Positions 19,356 to 29,595 of a stretch of 64,000 nucleotides of DNA are shown here, piece after piece. A program made the position numbers and the translations under genes. The DNA is from Nitratidesulfovibrio sp. Lineage in GTDB: Bacteria; Desulfobacterota; Desulfovibrionia; Desulfovibrionales; Desulfovibrionaceae. The stretch is from the NCBI RefSeq assembly GCF_040373385.1, contig NZ_JBDXXH010000003.1:248001-312000 (forward strand), in the 5' to 3' direction. How positions within the stretch are numbered: the stretch's first letter is position 1; each line of letters begins with the position of its first letter. The notes below the pieces were generated by a model, which did not search any database, had not been told where the DNA came from, and saw only the letters and a list, made by a program, of their open reading frames with translations.

Positions 19356-20167
19356 TGACCGCAACCACCGCCAATGCGGCTGCCGCCGTGCTTGACGTCC
19401 GTTCCGTTTCCATGAACTTCGGGGGCCTGCGCGCCCTGAACGAGGTTGACCTGCAAGTGCGCCAGGGCGAGATCGTGGCGCTCATCGGCCCCAACGGGGC
19501 GGGCAAGACCACGTTCTTCAACTGCATCACCGGCATCTACGTGCCCACCGAAGGCACCGTGCACGTGACCCCGCGCGACGGCCGCACCATCACCGTCAAC
19601 GGCCTGAAGGCCAGCCAGGTCACTGCGCTCGGCATGTCGCGCACCTTCCAGAACATCCGGCTGTTCCCCACCATGAGCGTGCTGGAAAACGTGATGATCG
19701 GGCGCCACTGCCGTACCCGTGCGGGCATTCTGGGCGCGCTGCTGCGCGACCCCAGGACCCGCGCCGAGGAACAGCGCATCGTGGAAGAAAGCTACGCGCT
19801 GCTGAAAAGCGTGAACCTGCACCAGCACTACAAGGACGAGGCGCGCAACCTGCCCTACGGCGCCCAGCGCAGGCTGGAGATTGCCCGCGCGCTGGCCACG
19901 GAACCCTTCCTGCTCTGCCTTGACGAACCCGCCGCCGGCATGAACCCGCAGGAAACCCACGAACTCAAGGAACTCGTCATCGAGATCCGCGAGCGCCACG
20001 AACTTTCCGTGCTGCTCATCGAGCACGACATGAGCATGGTCATGTCGCTGTCGGACCGCATCTACGTCATGGAGTACGGTTCGAAGATCGCCGAGGGCAC
20101 CCCCGAGGAAGTGAGCAAGAATCCCAGGGTCATCAAGGCTTATCTGGGCGAGGAATCCCATGCTTGA
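19355..20167 (+). CDS. livG: Branched-chain amino-acid ABC transporter ATPase LivG
   Basis: A 270-residue ABC ATPase. It has Walker [14 protein letters not shown]-loop region [20 protein letters not shown], a signature region where the usual LSGG is [13 protein letters not shown] (typical of LivG), Walker [15 protein letters not shown] and switch His in [11 protein letters not shown]. It couples ATP hydrolysis to transport with LivF. The start codon overlaps the livM stop by one base, and its own end overlaps livF by eight bases, so expression of the three is coupled. Confidence 0.95.
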
Positions 20168-20864
20168 GCTGCGTAACGTCAATGCCTTCTACGGCAATAT
20201 CCAGGCCCTGCGCGACATCAACCTGACCATCGGCCAGGGCGAGATCGTCACCCTCATCGGCGCCAACGGCGCGGGCAAGACCACCACGCTGATGACCGTG
20301 TGCGGCGCGGTGCCCCCGCGCAGCGGCGAGGTGCTCTTCGAGGGCAAGCCCATCCAGGGCATGAAGCCCAACGAGATCGTGCGCCTGGGCATCAGCCAGG
20401 TGCCGGAAGGCCGGTTGATCTTCCCCGACCTGACGGTGCAGGAAAACCTGGACCTTGGCGCGTTCCTGCGCAACGACAAGGACGGCATCGCCCGCGACCT
20501 GGACTACATCTTCGGCCTGTTCCCCATCCTTGCGCAGCGCCGCAAGCAGGCGGGGGGCACCCTTTCCGGCGGCGAGCAGCAGATGCTGGCCATCTCGCGC
20601 GCCATCATGGGCAGGCCACGCCTGCTGCTGCTGGACGAACCCTCGCTGGGTCTCGCGCCCATCATCATCCAGCAGATCTTCGACATCATCCGCAAGATCA
20701 ACGCCGACGGCACCACGGTGTTCCTGGTGGAGCAGAACGCCAACCAGGCCCTGAAGATCGCCCATCGCGCGTACGTCATGGAAACCGGGCGCATCACCCT
20801 GGAAGACACGGCAGCCAACCTGCTGGTGAACGAAGACGTGAAAAAGGCCTACCTCGGCATGTAG
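20160..20864 (+). CDS. livF: Branched-chain amino-acid ABC transporter ATPase LivF
   Basis: A 234-residue ABC ATPase and last gene of this transporter operon. Motifs are Walker A GANGAGKTTTLMTV, Q-loop ISQVPEGRLIFPDLTVQENL, signature TLSGGEQQMLAISRAI, Walker B RLLLLDEPSLGLAP and switch His-loop FLVEQNANQALKIA, where Gln replaces His (EQN), as is usual in LivF. It forms a heterodimer with LivG. A hairpin-plus-T-tract terminator follows. Confidence 0.95.
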   Translation: MLELRNVNAFYGNIQALRDINLTIGQGEIVTLIGANGAGKTTTLMTVCGAVPPRSGEVLFEGKPIQGMKPNEIVRLGISQVPEGRLIFPDLTVQENLDLGAFLRNDKDGIARDLDYIFGLFPILAQRRKQAGGTLSGGEQQMLAISRAIMGRPRLLLLDEPSLGLAPIIIQQIFDIIRKINADGTTVFLVEQNANQALKIAHRAYVMETGRITLEDTAANLLVNEDVKKAYLGM

Positions 20865-20918
20865 CCGGGGCGGCCAGACACATGCCCCGCACGCGGGGCA
20901 CGAGCATTGCCTGGCGTG

Positions 20919-20955
20919 GGCGGTCCTTTCCGAAAGGGGAGGGCCGCTCTTTTTG
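20919..20955 (+). terminator. Intrinsic terminator of the first liv operon
   Basis: GGCGGTCCTTTCC and GGGGAGGGCCGC form an imperfect stem closed by a GAAA tetraloop, followed by TCTTTTTGTTT. A smaller hairpin (TGCCCCGC/GCGGGGCA, about 20883-20900) precedes it. Confidence 0.8.
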
Positions 20956-20973
20956 TTTGGCGGTGCGGGGAAA

Positions 20974-21024
20974 GTGGCCAGACGCGGCCAGACGCGGCCA
21001 GATGCGGCCAGATGCGGCCAGACG
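20974..21024. repeat. 10-bp tandem repeat GACGCGGCCA
   Basis: Five units of GACGCGGCCA or GATGCGGCCA run in a row directly after the liv terminator, in the gap before the end of nifV on the other strand. No function is apparent. Confidence 0.85.
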
Positions 21025-21202
21025 CACCCGGATACGCGCAAGCTGCCGGGTTCTGCCCGGACTGGTGAACGTGAACAGGGGCTGCCGTTCTCCTCCGCGC
21101 GGGAAGGAACGGACAGCCCCCGTGTCAGAGCCCGTTGTTCGCGGGGCCGCCACGACGTTGTCGCGCTCCTGGTGGACGCGGCGCTGCCGTGTTCGGTCGC
21201 GG

Positions 21203-21286
21203 TCAGGCGGGCAGCGGGCCGAGGAGAAGCGCCGTCAGCATGGCGCAGGCCATGGTTACGGCCAAGGTGGTGCAGAACAGGCGCAT
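21203..21286 (-). CDS. Possible small membrane peptide coupled to nifV
   Basis: A 27-residue frame, MRLFCTTLAVTMACAMLTAL then LLGPLPA, is a single hydrophobic helix with a basic N-terminus. The ATG at 21286 has GGGAGG seven bases upstream, inside the end of nifV. A second ATG at 21292 overlaps the nifV stop codon as ATGA. It could be a real small protein coupled to nifV, or chance. I do not recognise a family. Confidence 0.35.
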   Translation of the reverse strand: MRLFCTTLAVTMACAMLTALLLGPLPA

Positions 21287-21288
21287 GG

Positions 21289-22599
21289 TCATGCCTCCCG
21301 TATGCGTCCGCGACCCGCTTCGCCAGTGCGGGGCAGCCGGGGCGTGCCGTTGCCTGCGCTCGCGGTCGGGGACGTGGTGGAAAGAGGTGTGCCGGAGTCC
21401 CGGACAGCAAGGGCATCTCCATCGGGGCGGATGCCCGCCTGTACGGGGGAAGGACCGTTTTCGCTGCGGGTAATGCCCGCCAGTTCGCCAAGTTCCGCCG
21501 GGGTCAACGGGCGGCGCAGGGTGGCGGAAAGTTCGCGCACCGCCTCGACGATGGCGGGCAGTTGGTCCGGCGGCGGCAGGATGGAAAGTTCGGCCAGTGC
21601 TGCGGCAACGGCGGCGACGCCGCTTTTGCGGCCTACGCCCATCCGGCGGCTGCCGCCCACCAGTTCCGGCGGAAAGGGTTCGAACAGGCTGGGATCGCGC
21701 CGTACGCCGTGGGCGTGCAGTCCGCTTTCCACGGCAAAGATGTCGCGCCCGGCAACCGGCCAGTGACGCGGCACGGACAGCGAGGCGGCCTGGGCCACGT
21801 GACCGCATAGTCCCCGCAGGGGCGCAAGGTCGAATGCGGCCCTGCCGCGCACCACCAGGGCGGCGGCCAGTTCCTCCAGCCGGGCCACCCCGGCCCGTTC
21901 GCCAAGGCCCAGTACGGAAACGTCGGCGCAGTCCGCCCCGCACTCCAGGGCCGTAAGGGCATTGGCCGTGGCCATGCCGCAGTCGTTGTGGAAGTGGGTG
22001 CCGATGGACACCCGGCGGGCGCGGGGGGCGCTGCCGTCCAACCGGGCGACTTCCAGTTCCGCGCGCAGCGCGCGCACCATGTCCGCCACTTCCAGCGGGG
22101 TGTACAGCCCCACCGTGTCGCTCAGGCGCACCCGGTGCGCCCCGTGCGCGGCGGCATGGCGCGCCACGGCGAACACGAAGGAGCGGTCCGCGCGCGAGGC
22201 ATCTTCCATGCCCACGGTGACGTGCTCTATGCCCAGCATGCGCGCCTCGGCCAGCGTGGCGGCCAGCTGGTCGAGCAGGGCGGGCCTGCCAAGGCCCAGC
22301 CGCCGGGCCAGGTGCGCATCGGAAACGGGCACCCCCACGCAGACCCGGCGCGCCCCGCAGGCCACGGCGGCGCGCAGGTCTTCGGGGCGGCAGCGGCACC
22401 ATGCGGCGGCGGCAAGGCCGGGGGCCACGCGGGCCGCCAGGGCCAGCATGTCCGCAAGGTCGTCGCGCCCGGCCCAGCCCACCTCGGCCTCGGGCACGCC
22501 CACGGCGGCAAGGCCGCGCAGGATGCGTTCGCGGTCGGTCATGGACAGATAGGTGCCGAAGGACTGTTCCCCTTCGCGCAAGGTGGTATCGAGCAGCAT
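21289..22599 (-). CDS. nifV: Homocitrate synthase-like protein NifV
   Basis: A 436-residue member of the isopropylmalate/homocitrate synthase family. The start MLLDTTLREGEQSFGTYLSM matches the family N-terminus (DTTLRDGEQ), including catalytic Arg and metal Asp. The metal-binding HxH motif is GTHFHNDCGMATAN, followed by VSVLGLGERAG and HAHGVRRDPSLFEP. Homocitrate is the organic ligand of the nitrogenase iron-molybdenum cofactor. Divergent placement next to nifH supports NifV rather than LeuA or a re-citrate synthase. Length is typical, with a poorly conserved C-terminal tail (about 70 residues) rich in Pro/Ala/Arg. GGAGG lies five bases before the ATG. Two tandem sigma-54-like sites lie about 120-145 bp upstream. 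Confidence 0.85.
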   Translation of the reverse strand: MLLDTTLREGEQSFGTYLSMTDRERILRGLAAVGVPEAEVGWAGRDDLADMLALAARVAPGLAAAAWCRCRPEDLRAAVACGARRVCVGVPVSDAHLARRLGLGRPALLDQLAATLAEARMLGIEHVTVGMEDASRADRSFVFAVARHAAAHGAHRVRLSDTVGLYTPLEVADMVRALRAELEVARLDGSAPRARRVSIGTHFHNDCGMATANALTALECGADCADVSVLGLGERAGVARLEELAAALVVRGRAAFDLAPLRGLCGHVAQAASLSVPRHWPVAGRDIFAVESGLHAHGVRRDPSLFEPFPPELVGGSRRMGVGRKSGVAAVAAALAELSILPPPDQLPAIVEAVRELSATLRRPLTPAELGELAGITRSENGPSPVQAGIRPDGDALAVRDSGTPLSTTSPTASAGNGTPRLPRTGEAGRGRIREA

Positions 22600-22700
22600 G
22601 CGGCCTCCGAGAAGAATGGCGGAGCCGCCCCGGCCTCACAGGAACTGGCGCTGGAACCGCGCGGGTGACGGTGGAGGAGGAGGGGGGCGGACTCGCGTGA

Positions 22701-24077
<1,377 letters not shown>

Positions 24078-24134
24078 TCCGGGCCTGATGAGAACCCAAC
24101 AGACGACTGCCACCCAAGCTGAAGGAGAACGGCG

Positions 24135-24485
24135 ATGATGATCATGGTTCGTGCCATCGTGAGACCCGAAAAATCCGACGACGTGCTGGCCGCCCTCATG
24201 GCAGCAGGCTTCCCGGCCGTGACCAAGATGTCTGTGGCCGGGCGCGGCAAGCAGCGCGGCATCAAGATCGGCGAGATCACCTACGACGAAATTCCGAAGA
24301 CCCTGCTGATCAGCGTGGTGAAGGCCAGCGAAAAGCAGTTCGTCATCGACACCATCATGGAAGCGGCCCGCACGGGCGCCAAGGGCGCCTTCGGCGACGG
24401 CAAGATCTTCGTCACCCCGGTTGAAGAGGTCTACACCATCAGCTCCGGCGTGAAGGAACCCGATGTCGAGGAGGCCGCGGCATGA
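24135..24485 (+). CDS. nifI1: PII-family nitrogenase regulator NifI1
   Basis: A 116-residue PII-like protein (MMIMVRAIVRPEKSDDVLAA). It has the shortened T-loop KQRGIKIGEITYDEIPKTLL and the B-loop GAKGAFGDGKIFVTPVEEVY, which binds ATP and 2-oxoglutarate. In archaea and anaerobic bacteria NifI1 and NifI2 form a complex that inhibits NifDK when 2-oxoglutarate is low, giving ammonium switch-off. AAGGAGAACGGCG precedes the start. It overlaps nifI2 by four bases (ATGA), consistent with a fixed stoichiometry. Confidence 0.95.
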   Translation: MMIMVRAIVRPEKSDDVLAALMAAGFPAVTKMSVAGRGKQRGIKIGEITYDEIPKTLLISVVKASEKQFVIDTIMEAARTGAKGAFGDGKIFVTPVEEVYTISSGVKEPDVEEAAA

Positions 24486-24856
24486 AGGAGATCATGGCCG
24501 TAGTGCGCCTGAACAAGATGAACCAGACCAAGAAGGCGCTGACCGAGGCGGGCGTGAACGGCTTTTACGCGCACGAAGCCTTCGGTCGGGGCAAGGGGCT
24601 GGTCAGCAGCGATCTGCTGGAAGGCGCCAAGGAAGGGTTTGAAGAGGCCGTGGAACTGCTCGGTGAAAAGGGCAGGCTGTATTCAAAGCGCGTGGTCACC
24701 GTGGTGGTGCCCGACGACCAGGTCAGCGACGTGGTCGAGGCCCTGATCAAGGTGAACCAGACGGGCAAGCCCGGCGACGGCAAGATCTTCGTCACCGCTG
24801 TTCCGGAAGCCCACCGTGTGAGAACCGCCGAGCATGGCGACAAAGCCATCCTGTAG
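24482..24856 (+). CDS. nifI2: PII-family nitrogenase regulator NifI2
   Basis: A 124-residue PII-like protein starting MKEIMAVVRLNKMNQTKKAL, with the NifI2-type longer T-loop (GRGKGLVSSDLLEGAKEGFE) and the C-terminal GKPGDGKIFVTAVPEAHRVR motif. It partners NifI1 in 2-oxoglutarate-responsive control of nitrogenase activity. It overlaps nifI1 and is separated from nifD by long-hairpin element D, whose left arm starts at its stop codon. Confidence 0.95.
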   Translation: MKEIMAVVRLNKMNQTKKALTEAGVNGFYAHEAFGRGKGLVSSDLLEGAKEGFEEAVELLGEKGRLYSKRVVTVVVPDDQVSDVVEALIKVNQTGKPGDGKIFVTAVPEAHRVRTAEHGDKAIL

Positions 24857-24995
24857 GCGCGTTGCAAGGGTTCTTTTGCCCGCTGACGGCGTCAAACTTC
24901 GGCCGCCGACTCGGTCAAATACAAGAAGAGTATGTTCCCTCGCGGCCGCCTCGTTTTCCTGGCCAGCGAACAAAACTACACCTTGCAACCACGCC
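24856..24995. repeat. Long-hairpin intergenic element D (nifI2/nifD gap)
   Basis: The core at 24912-24940 reads CGGTCAAATACAAGAAGAGT then ATGTTCCCTC. Outer arms GGCGCGTTGCAAGG and CCTTGCAACCACGCC pair. Inner arms TTTTGCCCGCTG with CAGCGAACAAAA and CGGCCGCCGA with CGCGGCCGCC also pair. It ends 23 bp before the nifD start. Confidence 0.85.
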
Positions 24996-25018
24996 TACTG
25001 CTAGCAACGAGGTACATC

Positions 25019-26653
25019 ATGGCTTTGAAGCACAAGAGCATCCCCGACGTCGCGACCGTCAAGGAAGAACTGCTCAAGAAGTATCCCACCAAGGTCGCCC
25101 GCAAGCGCGCCAAGCAGATCGTCATCAACGACGTGAAGGACGGCGACGTGGTGCCCGAGGTGCAGGCCAACGTGCGCACCACCCCCGGCATCATCACCAT
25201 GCGCGGCTGCACCTACGCAGGGTGCAAGGGCGTTATCCTGGGCCCCACCCGCGACATCGTGAACATCACGCACGGGCCCATCGGCTGCGGGTTCTATTCG
25301 TGGCTCACCCGGCGCAACCAGACCAAGGCGCCGCTGGAATCATCCGAAAACTTCATGCCCTACGCCTTTTCCACGGACATGCAGGATGAGGACATCATCT
25401 TCGGTGGTGAAAAGAAGCTGATCGCGGCCATCCAGGAGGCCTACGACACCTTCCACCCCAAGGCCATCGCCATCTTCGCCACCTGTCCCGTGGGCCTCAT
25501 CGGCGACGACATTCACGCCGTGGCCCGCAAGATGAAGGAAAAGCTCGGCATCAACATCTTCGCCTTCAGCTGCGAAGGGTACAAGGGCGTCTCGCAGTCC
25601 GCGGGTCACCACATCGCCAACAACCAGATCTTCACCCACGTGGTGGGCGAGGACGATACCCCCAAGCTTGGCGAATACAAGATCAACATGCTGGGCGAGT
25701 ACAACATTGGCGGTGATGCCTTTGAACTGGAACGCGTGCTGGAAAAGTGCGGCATCACCCTGGTGTCCACCTTCAGCGGCAACTCCACGTACGAGCACTT
25801 CGCCACCGCCCACCAGGCCGACCTGAACGCCGTCATGTGCCACCGGTCCATCAACTACGTGGCCGAAATGATGGAGACCAAGTACGGCATCCCGTGGATC
25901 AAGGTGAACTTCATCGGCGCGGAATCCTCTGCCAAGTCGCTGCGCAAGATCGCCCAGTACTTCGGCGACAAGAAGCTGATCGACCGGGTGGAAGAAGTCA
26001 TCGCCGAAGAAATGCCCGCCGTGTACGCGGCCCTGGAAGAAGTGAAGCCCTTCACCGAAGGCAAGACGGCCATGCTGTTCGTGGGCGGCTCGCGCGCTCA
26101 CCACTACCAGGACCTGTTCACCGAAATGGGCATGAAGACCATCGCCGCCGGGTACGAGTTCGCCCACCGCGACGACTACGAAGGCCGCAAGGTGATGCCC
26201 TCCATCAAGGTGGACGCCGACAGCCGCAACATCGAGGAAATCGAGGTCACGCCCGATTCCACCCGCTTCGCCCCGCGCAAGTCCGAAGAAGACCTGAAGC
26301 GCCTTGTCGCGGAAGGCTTCACCTTCAAGGATTACGAAGGGATGATGCCCCAGATGGAGTCCAACACCCTCGTCATCGACGACCTGAACCAGTACGAGGC
26401 CGACAAGCTGATCGAACTCCTGAAGCCCGACGTGTTCTGCGCCGGCATCAAGGAAAAGTTCTCGGTGCAGAAGATGGGCGTGCCCATGAAGCAGCTGCAC
26501 AGCTACGACTACGGCGGACCCTACGCGGGCTTCAAGGGCGCGGTGAACTTCTACGTGGAGATCAAGCGCCTGGTCACCAGCAAGGTCTGGAGTGACCTCA
26601 AGGCCCCCTGGGAAGAAAACCCCGAGCTCTCGGCAACCTACGTCTGGGAATAA
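25019..26653 (+). CDS. nifD: Nitrogenase molybdenum-iron protein alpha chain NifD
   Basis: A 544-residue alpha subunit of dinitrogenase. P-cluster ligands are in GCTYAGCKG, HGPIGCGFYSW and FATCPVGLIGDD. The FeMo-cofactor Cys is in NAVMCHRSINYVAEMM, and the cofactor His in MKQLHSYDYGGPYAGFKG. Conserved FSTDMQDEDIIFGGEKKL is present. Together with nifI1/nifI2 this indicates a molybdenum nitrogenase of the anaerobe type; no anfG or vnfG is present. The protein is longer than the Azotobacter alpha chain, as in clostridial-type enzymes, with an extra internal segment around residues 375-440. The start at 25019 (MALKHKSIPDVATVKEELLK) has CGAGG upstream. nifK follows after 21 bp. Confidence 0.97.
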   Translation: MALKHKSIPDVATVKEELLKKYPTKVARKRAKQIVINDVKDGDVVPEVQANVRTTPGIITMRGCTYAGCKGVILGPTRDIVNITHGPIGCGFYSWLTRRNQTKAPLESSENFMPYAFSTDMQDEDIIFGGEKKLIAAIQEAYDTFHPKAIAIFATCPVGLIGDDIHAVARKMKEKLGINIFAFSCEGYKGVSQSAGHHIANNQIFTHVVGEDDTPKLGEYKINMLGEYNIGGDAFELERVLEKCGITLVSTFSGNSTYEHFATAHQADLNAVMCHRSINYVAEMMETKYGIPWIKVNFIGAESSAKSLRKIAQYFGDKKLIDRVEEVIAEEMPAVYAALEEVKPFTEGKTAMLFVGGSRAHHYQDLFTEMGMKTIAAGYEFAHRDDYEGRKVMPSIKVDADSRNIEEIEVTPDSTRFAPRKSEEDLKRLVAEGFTFKDYEGMMPQMESNTLVIDDLNQYEADKLIELLKPDVFCAGIKEKFSVQKMGVPMKQLHSYDYGGPYAGFKGAVNFYVEIKRLVTSKVWSDLKAPWEENPELSATYVWE

Positions 26654-26674
26654 CGGGCAAGGAAGGGAAACGAC

Positions 26675-28051
26675 ATGCTGCTCAGACATACCCCGACGGA
26701 AATCAAGGAGCGCTCGGCGCTCAACATCAACCCGGCCAAGACCTGCCAGCCCATCGGCGCCATGTACGCGGGCCTGGGCATCAAGGGCTGCCTGCCGCAC
26801 AGCCACGGTTCGCAGGGCTGCTGCGCTTACCACCGCAGCACGCTGACCCGCCACTACAAGGAACCCGTGTCGGCTGCCACCAGCTCGTTCACGGAAGGCG
26901 CATCGGTGTTCGGCGGCCAGGCCAACCTGTTGCAGGCCATCGAGAACATCTTCTCGGTGTACGAGCCGGAAATCATCGCCGTGCACACCACCTGCCTGTC
27001 CGAAACCATTGGCGACGACCTGAAGCAGATCGTCGACAAGGCGGTGAAAGAAGGCAAGGTGCCCGAGGGCAAGCAGGTGATCTTTGCCTCCACGCCCAGC
27101 TACGTGGGTTCGCACGTCACCGGCTTCTCCAACATGGTCAAGGGCATGGTGAAGTGCCTGGCCGTTTCTTCCGGCAAGAAGAACGGCAAGGTCAACATCA
27201 TCCCCGGCTGGGTGGAACCTGCGGACATGGAGGAGATCAAGCGCATCGCCGACATGATCGGCGTGTCCTTCACCATGTTCCCGGACACCTCGGGCGTGCT
27301 CAACGGCCCGCTGACCGGCGAGTACCACATGTTCCCCGACGCGGGCACCCCGGCCGAGGACATTCGCGCCGCAGGCGATGCCATCGGCACCCTGGCCCTT
27401 GGCGAATGGTGTTCCGCCGACGCGGCCCGCACCCTGGATTCGCAGTGCAAGGTGCCCTGCCGGGTGCTGGACCTGCCCATCGGGCTGAAGGCCACCGACC
27501 GCTTCATCGACGCCCTGCGCACCGTGGCCGGTACCTCCGTGCCCGATACGGTGAACTTCGAGCGCGGCCAGCTCATCGACGTCATCTCGGACTACCACCA
27601 GTACTTCTTCGGCAAGAAGGTGGCCCTGGTGGGCGACCCGGACCAGCTCATCGCGCTGACCGAGTTCCTGCTGACGCTCGACATGCAGCCCGTCCACGTG
27701 GTCACCGGCACGCCGGGCAAGAAGTTCGAGGCGCGCATCAAGGAATTGTGCGCGGGCAAGGGCTTTGACGTCAACGTGCGCGCCGCGGGCGACATGTTCC
27801 TGCTCCACCAGTGGATCAAGAACCAGCCGGTCGATCTCATCATGGGCAACACCTACTGCAAGTACATTGCCCGTGACGAGGACATCCCCTACGTGCGCTT
27901 CGGCTTCCCCATCATGGACCGGGTGGGCCACCAGTACTTCCCGGTGACGGGGTACAAGGGCGGCATCCGGCTGATGGAAAAGATCCTGGGCGTCCTGCTC
28001 GACCGCGCCGATCGTGACGCGCCCGAGGAGAAGTTCGAGCTCGTCTATTAG
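26675..28051 (+). CDS. nifK: Nitrogenase molybdenum-iron protein beta chain NifK
   Basis: A 458-residue beta subunit. P-cluster cysteines are in KTCQPIGAMYAGLGIKGC, SHGSQGCCAYHRS and VHTTCLSETIGDD. It lacks the N-terminal extension of about 50 residues found in Azotobacter NifK, which is usual for the anaerobe type. It forms the alpha2-beta2 tetramer with NifD. AAGGAAGGG precedes the start. The stop codon is the first base of long-hairpin element E. Confidence 0.97.
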   Translation: MLLRHTPTEIKERSALNINPAKTCQPIGAMYAGLGIKGCLPHSHGSQGCCAYHRSTLTRHYKEPVSAATSSFTEGASVFGGQANLLQAIENIFSVYEPEIIAVHTTCLSETIGDDLKQIVDKAVKEGKVPEGKQVIFASTPSYVGSHVTGFSNMVKGMVKCLAVSSGKKNGKVNIIPGWVEPADMEEIKRIADMIGVSFTMFPDTSGVLNGPLTGEYHMFPDAGTPAEDIRAAGDAIGTLALGEWCSADAARTLDSQCKVPCRVLDLPIGLKATDRFIDALRTVAGTSVPDTVNFERGQLIDVISDYHQYFFGKKVALVGDPDQLIALTEFLLTLDMQPVHVVTGTPGKKFEARIKELCAGKGFDVNVRAAGDMFLLHQWIKNQPVDLIMGNTYCKYIARDEDIPYVRFGFPIMDRVGHQYFPVTGYKGGIRLMEKILGVLLDRADRDAPEEKFELVY

Positions 28052-28266
28052 GGCGTGCCGTCACGAGCGTCCTTTTGTCCTCTGCTTTACCGACCCGAAG
28101 GGCGCGAAGCGTGCCCGTTGGGCGAGCTTGCGAGCCCTACGGACATCGAGCGCAACGAGGTCAGAACAAGTTTTATTCCGGTCACGTACGGGAAGAGTAC
28201 GCTCCCTCCATAAAAAATTGTTCTTCCTTGGCAGAGCACAAAAATCCTGCTCGTGACGACACACCC
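28051..28266. repeat. Long-hairpin intergenic element E (nifK/nifB-like gap), with nested palindrome
   Basis: The core at 28179-28208 reads CGGTCACGTACGGGAAGAGT then ACGCTCCCTCC. Outer arms GGGCGTGCCGTCACGAGC and GCTCGTGACGACACACCC pair; TTTTGTCCTCTGC pairs with GCAGAGCACAAAA and AGAACAAGTTTTAT with ATAAAAAATTGTTCT. The left arm is interrupted by about 70 bp that contain a second palindrome, CCGTTGGGCGAGCTTGCGAG through CCCTACGG (28115-28142). That palindrome is in reverse orientation relative to the copies in elements A and H. Confidence 0.85.
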
Positions 28267-28332
28267 AGCAACTGCATCCTTTCCGCCCGGCGCCACATCC
28301 CGGCGCCGGGCGGAGAACCCCACGGAGACACC

Positions 28333-29571
28333 ATGAGCGGCGCACCCCACTGTACGCACACGAACGGACGTCCCGGCGGCTGGCTGCTGCTGCCGGTGGC
28401 GCCGCGTTCCAACGCCCGCAGCCGCCATGGCGATACGGGCGTGAGCACCCCGTGCGCCTGCGGAACGCAGCCCGCGTCCCCCGCGTTGCTGCCGCACGAG
28501 GCGCTGGAACACCTGCGCACGGTCATGGAATCGGGCGCGGTGGTGGATACGGTGGGCATTGCCGGTCCCGGCGACCCGTTCGCCGTGCCCGACCGCACCC
28601 TGGAAACCCTGCACCTGGTACACGCCGCCTACCCGCACATCACCCTGTGCGTGACCACCAACGGCCTTGGCGTGGCCAGCCATGCCGCTGCCCTGGCGGA
28701 GCTTGGCGTCAGCCACGTTACCCTGCTCATGGACGCCGTGGACCCGGAACTGGTGGACACCCTGTACGCCTGGATCCGCCCCGGCACCCGCACCCTGCGC
28801 CCCGGCGAGGGCGCCTCGCTGCTCGTGGACGAGCAGGCCGTGGCCCTTGCCGCGCTGGTCAAGGCGGGCATCGAGGTCGCGGTGTGCGTCACCGTGTACC
28901 CCGGCATCAACGATACCCACGTGGGTGACATTGCCGCCGCAGCCAAGGTGCTGGGAGCCTCGGGGATCTACGTGGTGCCCTTCGTTCCCGCCGAGGACGC
29001 GGCAGGCCCCGTGCCCGCTGCCGATGCGGTCACCATGGACGCCGCCCGCAACGCGGCAGCCGCCTACCTGCCCGTGCTTGACGCCTCTGCCCGCGACGGG
29101 CTGCCCGTCGCGCGGCGCACGGGTCCGGGATGCGGCGAACCCGTGGCCGTCTCCGCAGGCTCCGGCCTGCCGCTGCCCGGTGGCGACCGGCCCTATGTGG
29201 CCGTGGCCAGCAGTGACGGCTTTGACGTGGACGAACACCTTGGGCACGCCCGCCAGTTTCTGGTGTACGGGCCAAAGGATGGTCCTGCGTCCGGTCCCTC
29301 TGCCGATCTCATGACCGGTCCCGTGGAGTTGCTGGGCGTGCGCCCGGCACCGCCCGCCGGTTCCGGTGATGCCCGGTGGGAGGCGCTGGCCGCCGTCCTG
29401 TCCGACTGCGCCTACCTGCTGGTGTCCAGCGCGGGCCAGCGCCCCGTGGAATACCTGGCCACCAGAGGGCTGCGCGTGATCCAGACCGAAGACAACATCG
29501 AGGGCCTCGTGGACGTGCTCTACGGGGGTGGCAAGAAAGGCAAGAATCGCGGCAAGGGCCGCACAGTCTAG
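28333..29571 (+). CDS. NifB-like protein without radical-SAM cysteines, fused to NifX-type domain
   Basis: A 412-residue protein with the NifB layout: a TIM-barrel-like N-terminal part, then a NifX/NafY-type cofactor-binding domain from about residue 285 (RPYVAVASSDGFDVDEHLGH). Barrel landmarks survive (VDTVGIAGPGDPFAVPDRTL, TTNGLGVASHAAALAELGVS, YPGINDTHVGDIAAAAKVLG). The radical-SAM CX3CX2C motif is gone: where NifB has PVAPKCNIQCGYC, this has PVAPRSNARSRHG, with Ser26, Ser30 and Gly33. The MTHCKRCRADAVG cysteines that bind a K-cluster are also absent. It cannot do SAM chemistry in the known way. A role as NifB-cofactor carrier or chaperone is an inference from the NifX domain and from its place between nifK and nifE. 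Confidence 0.85.
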   Translation: MSGAPHCTHTNGRPGGWLLLPVAPRSNARSRHGDTGVSTPCACGTQPASPALLPHEALEHLRTVMESGAVVDTVGIAGPGDPFAVPDRTLETLHLVHAAYPHITLCVTTNGLGVASHAAALAELGVSHVTLLMDAVDPELVDTLYAWIRPGTRTLRPGEGASLLVDEQAVALAALVKAGIEVAVCVTVYPGINDTHVGDIAAAAKVLGASGIYVVPFVPAEDAAGPVPAADAVTMDAARNAAAAYLPVLDASARDGLPVARRTGPGCGEPVAVSAGSGLPLPGGDRPYVAVASSDGFDVDEHLGHARQFLVYGPKDGPASGPSADLMTGPVELLGVRPAPPAGSGDARWEALAAVLSDCAYLLVSSAGQRPVEYLATRGLRVIQTEDNIEGLVDVLYGGGKKGKNRGKGRTV

Positions 29572-29595
29572 GTATTGCAAGGGAGAGGAAGGACC

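Noticed and set aside
28333..29571. Calling the cysteine-less NifB-like gene a pseudogene
   Set aside because: The frame is intact, it has a start site and sits 24 bp before the ferredoxin in a maintained operon. The barrel landmarks and NifX domain are kept, so a changed function is more likely than decay.
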